Origin: PNAI01 sp964575715
Lineage (GTDB): Bacteria > Pseudomonadota > Alphaproteobacteria > Rhizobiales > Xanthobacteraceae
Direction: 5' to 3'
Length of the DNA stretch: 5,667 bases
NCBI GenBank assembly: GCA_964575715.1
Contig: CAZNSG010000280.1
Coordinates: forward strand, 1-5,667
Part shown: positions 1 through 3,835 of the stretch, one piece after another
How positions within the stretch are numbered: the first letter of the stretch is position 1
How the letters are laid out: each line of letters starts with the position of its first letter
Made by a program: the position numbers and the translations under genes
The notes under the pieces: generated by a model
What the model was told of the DNA's origin: nothing
The model's database searches: none
The model's input: the letters and a program-made list of their open reading frames with translations, nothing else

Positions 1-26
1 CTCGCCCTCCTTGCGTTGAGGCTCTG

Positions 27-66
27 CCCGGTCCATCCGGGTAACCCTCGCAACCGCATCGAGGGT
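27..66 (-). terminator. Tandem small hairpins downstream of the Bug-family gene, possible terminator
   Basis: Two adjacent stem-loops lie 59 to 98 bases past the stop codon of the minus-strand solute-binding gene. One has a 7-bp stem (44-50 with 60-66, 9-base loop); the other has a 5-bp stem (27-31 with 37-41, 5-base loop). No T-run follows on the minus strand, so this is not a canonical intrinsic terminator. It could instead be a structured intergenic repeat. I see no supportable gene in bases 1-124. Confidence 0.22.
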
Positions 67-124
67 GAGTCGCCTCATCAAAGGAAGGACATACGGTCTT
101 GCTGCGCTCAACCCATCTACGGTC

Positions 125-1123
125 TCACTCGCGGATCGAGATTCCGGCGGCCTTGATCACCGGCCCCCATTTGTCCAGTTCGGATTTGAGATAGGCGCCG
201 AGCGCCTCGGGCGTGGAGCCGATGACAAACAGACCGAGATCTTCCAGCCGCTTCTTGATCGCGGGTTCGGCGAGCGTGGCCGCGGTATCGGCGTGCATCT
301 TGCGCACGATTTCCGGCGGCGTTTTCGCCGGCACGAAGAACGCATACCAGCCGGGCGCGTCGAAGCCGGCAAAGCCGGACTCGGCGAGCGTCGGCAAGTC
401 GGGCACCGCCGGCGTGCGCTTGGCGGAGGTGATGGCGAGCGCGCGCAACTGGCCCTGCTGCATGAGCGGCACCACCGGCGCGATGTTGTTGAAGAAGGAA
501 TCGACGCGGCCGGGAACGACATCGATGAGCGCGGGGGCGGCGCCGCGATACGGCACGTGGCGCAGATCGATGCCGGCGACGCGCTTGAACAGCTCGGCGG
601 CGAGCTGCGGCCCGGTGCCGTGACCGGGCGAGGCGTAGGTGAGCGCGCCCGGCTTGGATTTTGCCAGCGCGACGAACTCGCCGATGGTTTTGGCGGGCGA
701 GGAATTGGGCACCACGATGACGGTGGGATATTGCACGATCAGCGACACCGGCGCGAGATCGGCGACCGGATCGTAGCTCAGCTTGGGATAGACGAAAATG
801 TTGGTGGAGAGAAACTCGCCCGCGAGATAGAGCGTGTAGCCGTCGGGCTCGGCGCGGGCGGCGGCTTCGGAAGCGATATTGCCGCCGGCGCCGCCGCGGT
901 TTTCGATCTGCACCTGCTGGCCCCACTTTTCGCCGAGCCGCGCGCTGACGATGCGGGCGATGGTGTCGGCACCGCCGCCGGCCGGATAGGGCACGATGAG
1001 ACGGACGAAGCGGTTGGGCCAGTTCTGCGCTTGCGCCAGCGCGGTGTTGGCGATGCCGGCCGCGAGCGCGCAGGCGAGCAGGAAGGCTGAGAAAAAGTTC
1101 ATCGTTTGGCGGCGCGGTTTCAT
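125..1123 (-). CDS. Bug/TctC-family periplasmic solute-binding protein (tripartite tricarboxylate transporter receptor type)
   Basis: The 332-residue product is an exported extracytoplasmic receptor of the Bug family. These proteins bind carboxylates or related small anions in the periplasm and pass them to TctA/TctB membrane partners or act in sensing. The N-terminus is basic (MKPRRQT), then hydrophobic, with a likely signal-peptidase site after ALA at residue 30. The mature part shows family hallmarks: PYPAGGGAD (45-53), the ENRGGAGGNIA stretch (about 74-84) and PDGYTL (93-98), followed by a TYASPGHGTG-like segment and the VPYRGAAPAL motif. Length is normal for the family. The start is the ATG at 1123 because a strong GGAGG lies five bases upstream; a longer reading from a TTG at 1138 would place that ribosome site inside the coding region. 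No tctA or tctB gene lies next to it, as is common for the many orphan Bug receptors. The ligand cannot be told from sequence. Family assignment is firm. Confidence 0.93.
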   Translation of the reverse strand: MKPRRQTMNFFSAFLLACALAAGIANTALAQAQNWPNRFVRLIVPYPAGGGADTIARIVSARLGEKWGQQVQIENRGGAGGNIASEAAARAEPDGYTLYLAGEFLSTNIFVYPKLSYDPVADLAPVSLIVQYPTVIVVPNSSPAKTIGEFVALAKSKPGALTYASPGHGTGPQLAAELFKRVAGIDLRHVPYRGAAPALIDVVPGRVDSFFNNIAPVVPLMQQGQLRALAITSAKRTPAVPDLPTLAESGFAGFDAPGWYAFFVPAKTPPEIVRKMHADTAATLAEPAIKKRLEDLGLFVIGSTPEALGAYLKSELDKWGPVIKAAGISIRE

Positions 1124-1127
1124 GCGG

Positions 1128-1134
1128 TCCTCCC
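1128..1134 (-). promoter_or_regulatory. Ribosome-binding site deciding the Bug-family start
   Basis: The minus strand reads GGGAGGA here, with the GGAGG core (1133-1129) five bases before the ATG at 1123-1121. This near-ideal Shine-Dalgarno favours that ATG over the in-frame TTG at 1138, which overlaps it. Confidence 0.8.
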
Positions 1135-1250
1135 TCAAGGAACATTGTCTGTTGAGCGCAGTCTAGCGCGGATGCGGCGCGGGCGATATTGGGGGAAGGG
1201 AGGATGTTGCGGGCTGGTTTGGGGTATCGGGGACGACCAGCGCGGCGAAT

Positions 1251-1426
1251 TTTCTTCCCCTCTCCCCTTGCGGGAGAGGGTGCCCGAGCGGAGGCGAAGC
1301 CGAGCGAGGGCGGGTGAGGGGTTGCCCTTCGTATAAATATATTGCGAAACGGACCCCTCACCCGGCTCGTGCTTCGCTCTCGCTCCGCACTCGCCACCCT
1401 CTCCCGCAAGGGGAGAGGGGAAGAAA
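1251..1426. repeat. 176-bp inverted-repeat intergenic element with nested hairpins
   Basis: The outer 32 bases match exactly as an inverted repeat (1251-1282 with 1395-1426). The inner 12 bases of each arm also match exactly (1311-1322 with 1353-1364), while the sequence between them is similar but has indels. Each arm contains its own 9-bp hairpin (1258-1266 with 1272-1280; 1397-1405 with 1411-1419). The centre (1323-1352) is an AT-rich spacer. There is no transposase and no credible reading frame. The CCCTCTCCC...GGGTGAGGGG style is familiar from dispersed palindromic repeats in Bradyrhizobium-like genomes, so two copies facing each other, or one small non-autonomous element, are both possible. 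It fills most of the 361-base gap between the divergent genes at 1123 and 1485; the remaining part, 1135-1250, shows nothing I can name. Confidence 0.85.
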
Positions 1427-1430
1427 GAAC

Positions 1431-1459
1431 TGGACATTATCGCATTTTTGCGATGTTAA
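1431..1459 (+). promoter_or_regulatory. Candidate promoter with central operator palindrome for the XRE regulator
   Basis: A perfect inverted repeat, ATCGCA-TTTT-TGCGAT (1439-1454), sits 30 bases upstream of the ATG at 1485. It falls between a -35-like TGGACA (1431-1436) and a weak -10-like TGTTAA (1454-1459) with 17-bp spacing. An operator placed in a promoter spacer is typical of self-repressing antitoxin-type regulators. The palindrome is directly visible; its use as operator is inference and the -10 match is poor. Confidence 0.4.
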
Positions 1460-1484
1460 CTTGCCATCGCGCCAAGGAGATCAC

Positions 1485-1784
1485 ATGACGAAACTCAAGG
1501 ACCTCAAGGCGTGGTTGTTGAAGGACCCGGAGGTGTGCAAGCAATACGACGCGCTGGAGGAGGAGTTCGCGCTCATCGCCGAGGTGGCGAAAGCGCGCGC
1601 GCGGGCGGGCCTGAGCCAGGCCGAACTCGCCAAGCGCATGAAGACGACGCAAAGCACGATCGCGCGGCTGGAAAGCGGCCGCGGCCTGCCCTCGACGCGC
1701 ACGCTCGGGCGCTTCGCCAAGGCGACCGGGCACCGGCTGAAGATCAGTTTCGAGCCGGTGCGGGGGAAGGGTAGGGCGCGATAG
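1485..1784 (+). CDS. XRE-family HTH regulator of the HigA-antitoxin type, apparently without a toxin
   Basis: The 99-residue product has an acidic, helical N-terminal extension (about 1-35, with DPEVCKQYDALEEEFAL) and then an XRE-type helix-turn-helix (about 37-88). The helix pair reads LSQAELAKRMKTTQSTIARLESG, continuing into PSTRTLGRFAKATGHRLKISFEP. This arrangement is typical of HigA-like antitoxins that bind a RelE/HigB-fold toxin and repress their own operon. The start is the ATG at 1485 because AAGGAG (1474-1479) lies five bases before it; extending further upstream would run into the inverted repeat. HigB-type toxins are usually encoded just upstream or downstream, but neither side holds a toxin-like frame, so this is an orphan or a relic that now works as a plain DNA-binding regulator. 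The stop codon lies inside the following palindrome. Confidence 0.85.
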   Translation: MTKLKDLKAWLLKDPEVCKQYDALEEEFALIAEVAKARARAGLSQAELAKRMKTTQSTIARLESGRGLPSTRTLGRFAKATGHRLKISFEPVRGKGRAR

Positions 1785-1841
1785 CGAAGCGTATCGCGCC
1801 GTCTTGGCTGGCAATGGCGGAATACTCTCCGCTATTCCGCC
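1775..1841. repeat. Pair of REP-like palindromes at the edge of the retron cassette
   Basis: Two perfect 9-bp stems with 8-base loops stand 15 bases apart: GGCGCGATA (1775-1783) with TATCGCGCC (1792-1800), and GGCGGAATA (1816-1824) with TATTCCGCC (1833-1841). Paired palindromes with GGCG.GATA/GGCGGAATA arms resemble dispersed repeats of Bradyrhizobium-like genomes. The first overlaps the end of the regulator gene at 1784 and could help terminate both converging transcripts, although no T-run follows. The next 95 bases (1842-1936) hold no gene. Confidence 0.7.
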
Positions 1842-1936
1842 CTTGTAATAGCAAAACCGACGCCGCCGTTGTTAAATGGGATCGCGTGGTCTCCGTGCGA
1901 TGTCGCGGGTAAAAATCGCATAGGAGCGGTGCAGAA

Positions 1937-2875
1937 TTATATAGCTTTTGAAGAATGAGATCGCAACGTTTGAGCCCTCGCCTTAAAAGAGGGATCAATT
2001 TGGCCAGCGGCCTCTAATCGTCCTAAGAGCGGACGCAGTAATTTGGATCTGGCAACCGGATTGGTCGTAGCTGCGAGAGCGTCAAAGCCCAGCTTTATTT
2101 TCAACTGTAGTTTGTTAGGCACCCGATCTCCCTTAGCAGTAAGGCAAATCCCGGTGACTACCTTTGGATCAGATGCCGAAAAAATGTAGGCTTTGTGCGA
2201 TTTTAAGCCGAAGCGCGCGATGATTTTACGAACTTCTTGCAACAAACCTTTTGTTGCAAAGGTGCCGCTCAAAGTCATGTCATCGACATAACAAGTCATA
2301 GTTAGTGAGTGTGCCACTGCAAGAAGCGCGATCTCATCGAACATGGGTTTAAAGGCGTAGTAGGCGATTATTGGACTGGCGCTGCTACCCGTTGGCAAAT
2401 GAGCGTCAAAAGTCAAAAGATTTGCAAGTATGCCTGAAACGTCCCGTCTGCATTTCATTTTTTCATTGAAAAATCTAAGTATGGCGCTACGCGGAACAGA
2501 AGCAAAAAACTTCTTTACATCGATTTTGACTATCGCAACATCTGACTGATGAGCACGAGCATTCGAGAGATATGATTTTCCTTTTACTGCCGAATGAAGA
2601 TAACTTGGCACTGATACTCGAGATAGAAGGTTGTGAATTCGCAGATGTACGCGTTGAAGTTTCGGCTTCGGCTGCTGAATGGGCCGCTCCTTACCGTTGC
2701 TCATTTTCATCGAAAAAAGTTTAAAATTTCCAACATCCTTGGAAAGCTGCTCAAGCTCTTCTGGTGTGAGCATGTGTTGTCTGGTCGAGAGACGACGGGC
2801 TAGGTCAGCGGGAGAGATCACCGCGTAGAGCCAAGATTCTTCGATCCGCAAATTACGACGAGTGGAACGGCTCAT
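1937..2875 (-). CDS. ret: Retron-type reverse transcriptase
   Basis: The 312-residue enzyme should copy part of its cognate noncoding RNA into a branched RNA-linked cDNA (msDNA). Visible motifs, in order: the retron-specific NAxxH (NARAH, 105-109); the first catalytic aspartate in KIDVKKFFASV (D119); the LPTGSSASP fingers/palm motif (160-168); the catalytic YVDD (196-199; D198 and D199) in CYVDDMTLSG; HKAYIF (227-232); and the retron-specific VTG (240-242). All three catalytic aspartates are present, so it should be active. The length is typical for a bare retron RT with a short thumb and no extra fused domain. The second YxDD residue is V rather than the more common A. Its ATG overlaps the stop of the HTH gene (ATGA, 2875-2872), implying translational coupling. 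No T-rich terminator is seen between its stop and 1842. Group II intron or DGR RTs fit less well because they lack NAxxH plus VTG. Confidence 0.92.
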   Translation of the reverse strand: MSRSTRRNLRIEESWLYAVISPADLARRLSTRQHMLTPEELEQLSKDVGNFKLFSMKMSNGKERPIQQPKPKLQRVHLRIHNLLSRVSVPSYLHSAVKGKSYLSNARAHQSDVAIVKIDVKKFFASVPRSAILRFFNEKMKCRRDVSGILANLLTFDAHLPTGSSASPIIAYYAFKPMFDEIALLAVAHSLTMTCYVDDMTLSGTFATKGLLQEVRKIIARFGLKSHKAYIFSASDPKVVTGICLTAKGDRVPNKLQLKIKLGFDALAATTNPVARSKLLRPLLGRLEAAGQIDPSFKARAQTLRSHSSKAI

Positions 2876-3210
2876 GACCTGCCTTCGGACATAGCGTTAT
2901 TGTCGGTGGTTTCTTCCAGCCATTCTAACATTTTGAGAATTTTGTCAGCGGTAAATGATCGTGAACGCTCGCCAAAATCAGCGGCGTCTGTTTTCTCTGC
3001 AAAAAGCAGTAGTGAGGACAACGGAATGCGAAAAAATTCTGCGTACCGCTCAAGAACATCAATACTCGCCTTCTTGTGGCCGTTTTCTAATTCAGAAACG
3101 AAGGACTTCGATAAGTCGAGCTTGTTCGCAAGCTGAACTTGCGAAAGCCGATGATATTGTCGAATCAATTTCAAAGCGCGGTGATACATCTGATCTTTCA
3201 ATTTGGACAC
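2872..3210 (-). CDS. XRE-family HTH protein of the retron operon
   Basis: The 112-residue protein has a standard XRE/Cro-type helix-turn-helix at about 10-66 (RLSQVQLANKLDLSKSFVSE, then LENG and a DVLERYAEFFRIP helix). A short C-terminal region (about 70-112) follows, including the helix ADKILKMLEWLEE. No enzymatic motif is seen. I read the start as GTG at 3210, with GAAGGTGAGG just upstream; an internal ATG at residue 8 is possible but would shorten helix 1. It lies 62 bases after the small protein gene and overlaps the RT gene by four bases, so the three probably share a transcript. The likely job is repression of the cassette promoter or neutralisation of a toxic partner, possibly by binding the msDNA. 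This is inferred from fold and position only. It is unrelated in detail to the other XRE protein in the window. Confidence 0.88.
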   Translation of the reverse strand: MSKLKDQMYHRALKLIRQYHRLSQVQLANKLDLSKSFVSELENGHKKASIDVLERYAEFFRIPLSSLLLFAEKTDAADFGERSRSFTADKILKMLEWLEETTDNNAMSEGRS

Positions 3211-3272
3211 TAAACCTCACCTTCTTTGTCATAACGCGAAAGTTGGGATCGTGTTCTGCAAGGGGAATTTGC

Positions 3273-3449
3273 TTAGAAGCCACCGATAATCTGCTTCAGA
3301 AGCCGTATCACTCGTGTAGTCCAGTGGATGATCGAGATTGCGGTCATCAGCGTCCGTCTGTTGACGAGCTTGCGGAACAATCCGCGTACTCGACTCCAGA
3401 ACTCGGTAGACTTCCGCTCGACGCTTGGGGGGTCAGTGGTTTTTGCCAT
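3273..3449 (-). CDS. 58-residue cationic small protein with hydrophobic C-terminal helix, candidate retron effector
   Basis: This short gene reads MAKTTDPPSVERKSTEFWSR at its start, continues through VRGLFRKLVNRR (21-32), and ends with a hydrophobic stretch with spaced arginines and lysine (about 33-57: TLMTAISIIHWTTRVIRLLK then QIIGGF). The pattern is a positively charged N-terminal half followed by one membrane-spanning or amphipathic helix, as in many small toxic membrane proteins. I do not recognise a named family. Support for it being real: a perfect AAGGAG (3462-3457) seven bases before the ATG, position as first gene of the operon, and a sensible protein composition. An ATG seven bases upstream (3456) opens only a 7-codon frame with no spacing from the ribosome site, so the 3449 ATG is chosen. 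A toxic effector role, held in check by the HTH protein or the RT complex, is inference from size, charge and neighbours. Confidence 0.72.
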   Translation of the reverse strand: MAKTTDPPSVERKSTEFWSRVRGLFRKLVNRRTLMTAISIIHWTTRVIRLLKQIIGGF

Positions 3450-3456
3450 CTGCCAT

Positions 3457-3503
3457 CTCCTTGTTCACCGAGGCAGAATTGCCGCGGCGCCTTCGAACAA
3501 GGA
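3457..3503 (-). promoter_or_regulatory. Hairpin that hides the ribosome-binding site of the small protein gene
   Basis: On the minus strand TCCTTGTTC (3503-3495) pairs perfectly over 9 bp with GAACAAGGA (3466-3458). The 3' arm contains most of the AAGGAG Shine-Dalgarno (3462-3457), so the 5' arm is an anti-Shine-Dalgarno. The 28-base interior holds a small nested hairpin, GGCA with TGCC around a four-base loop (3483-3472). As RNA this should keep ribosomes off the 58-residue gene unless the stem is opened. The pairing is seen directly; the regulatory role is inference. Confidence 0.6.
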
Positions 3504-3535
3504 TCATCTCGAACGGAAGGACTTCTAAGCTCCCC

Positions 3536-3663
3536 AGCGAGCATCTAGCCTTCGGATGCTCGCTCTAACTGTGGCGGTCGTCTCGCGTGCGTGATGCAGA
3601 CGAGAGAGAGACCCCAAAAGTTGGAGGGTTCGTACTGAACCCCAAGGGCACCTTTCATTGCCC
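3536..3663 (-). ncRNA. Candidate retron msr-msd RNA: four consecutive stem-loops
   Basis: In minus-strand order the region folds locally into four hairpins. First, GGGCA with TGCCC (3663-3646, 5 bp). Second, TTG-GGGTTC with GAACCC-CAA (3645-3621, 9 bp with a two-base bulge). Third, TCGTCT-GCAT with ACGC/AGACGA (3603-3578, about 10 bp including one wobble, and one bulge). Fourth, AGCGAGCATC with GATGCTCGCT (3564-3536, perfect 10 bp, 9-base loop). Retron RNAs have short msr stem-loops followed by a longer msd hairpin, and lie upstream of the RT, often at the operon's 5' end, as here; the last stem is the best msd candidate. I could not identify convincing a1/a2 end repeats or the branching guanosine, so the limits are provisional and the RNA may extend into 3535-3424. 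No protein frame with a ribosome site occupies this stretch. Confidence 0.5.
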
Positions 3664-3664
3664 G

Positions 3665-3711
3665 GGTATAGAGGCATGAATGTCCAACCAAGCGCAGGAT
3701 CGACAGTCGAT
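3665..3711 (-). promoter_or_regulatory. Candidate retron promoter with adjacent palindrome
   Basis: A -10-like TATACC (3670-3665) has a -35-like TTGGTT (3691-3686) upstream at 15-bp spacing, or CTTGGT (3692-3687) at 16. This would start RNA near 3658, just before the stem-loop region. Immediately upstream is a perfect palindrome, ATCGA-cag-TCGAT (3699-3711), that could be the operator of the cassette's XRE protein. Promoter matches are weak and the spacing is short; the palindrome is certain as sequence, its use is inference. Confidence 0.35.
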
Positions 3712-3743
3712 GATTCGTCGCTTAACATCAACTAATTCTCGCT

Positions 3744-3764
3744 GTTGGAGAACTTATCCCCAAC
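3744..3764. other. Imperfect 21-bp palindrome between the divergent retron and fumarase genes
   Basis: GTTGG (3744-3748) pairs with CCAAC (3760-3764), and after one mismatch GA pairs with TC, around a five-base centre. It lies about 15 bases before a possible fumarase promoter and about 50 bases upstream of the possible retron promoter. It could be a regulator site for either transcript. No T-run makes it a terminator. Confidence 0.3.
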
Positions 3765-3778
3765 TTATTGATTCCGGC

Positions 3779-3807
3779 TTGCTTTTCCGTCCACTGTAGC
3801 GCTGTAA
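3779..3807 (+). promoter_or_regulatory. Possible fumarase promoter
   Basis: TTGCTT (3779-3784) and CTGTAA (3802-3807) stand 17 bp apart, 29 bases before the ATG at 3836. Only half the bases match consensus. The ribosome site downstream is a weak AAAGAGA (3823-3829) with six bases before the start. Confidence 0.25.
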
Positions 3808-3835
3808 AACCGGACTTTCGGCAAAGAGAACACCC

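Larger units (their letters stand above)
1842..3711 (-). other. Retron cassette: RNA - small protein - XRE protein - reverse transcriptase
   Basis: This is a compact minus-strand unit inserted between GC-rich housekeeping-type genes. A sampled 60-base line in the RT gene (2161-2220) is about 48% GC, against about 72% in a line of the fumarase gene (4141-4200), so horizontal acquisition is likely. The order is promoter, structured RNA, 58-residue protein, HTH protein, RT, with a four-base overlap of the last two genes. No integrase, transposase or tRNA attachment site is visible, so the mode of entry is unknown. I recall small XRE-protein retrons being placed in type VI of the published retron scheme, but I cannot verify that assignment here. 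The exact borders are uncertain. Confidence 0.7.

Noticed and set aside
1..78. A minus-strand frame from an ATG at 78 stays open to the window edge (26 codons).
   Set aside because: There is no ribosome-binding site, and the sequence overlaps two hairpins and does not resemble a known protein start. Too short to support.
65..1090. A long plus-strand open frame opposite the solute-binding gene, arginine- and glycine-rich.
   Set aside because: It is the antisense shadow of a clear Bug-family gene in GC-rich DNA; its composition is typical of a shadow frame.
1251..1426. Considered as a CRISPR array or an insertion sequence.
   Set aside because: There are only two inverted arms, no regularly spaced direct repeats and no transposase.
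2955..3548. A 197-codon plus-strand frame across the retron leader, small gene and HTH gene.
   Set aside because: No ribosome site and no recognisable protein; the minus-strand genes and RNA stems explain the region better.
3424..3646. A 7-base complement (CTTGGGG at 3646-3640 with CCCCAAG at 3430-3424, minus strand) that could be retron a1/a2 end repeats about 220 bases apart.
   Set aside because: Only seven contiguous pairs, competing with the local hairpin at 3645-3621; too short to claim, though its spacing would suit a retron RNA.
3744..3764. Considered as an intrinsic terminator.
   Set aside because: The stem is imperfect and AT-poor only at the ends, no T-run follows, and no gene ends nearby on either strand.
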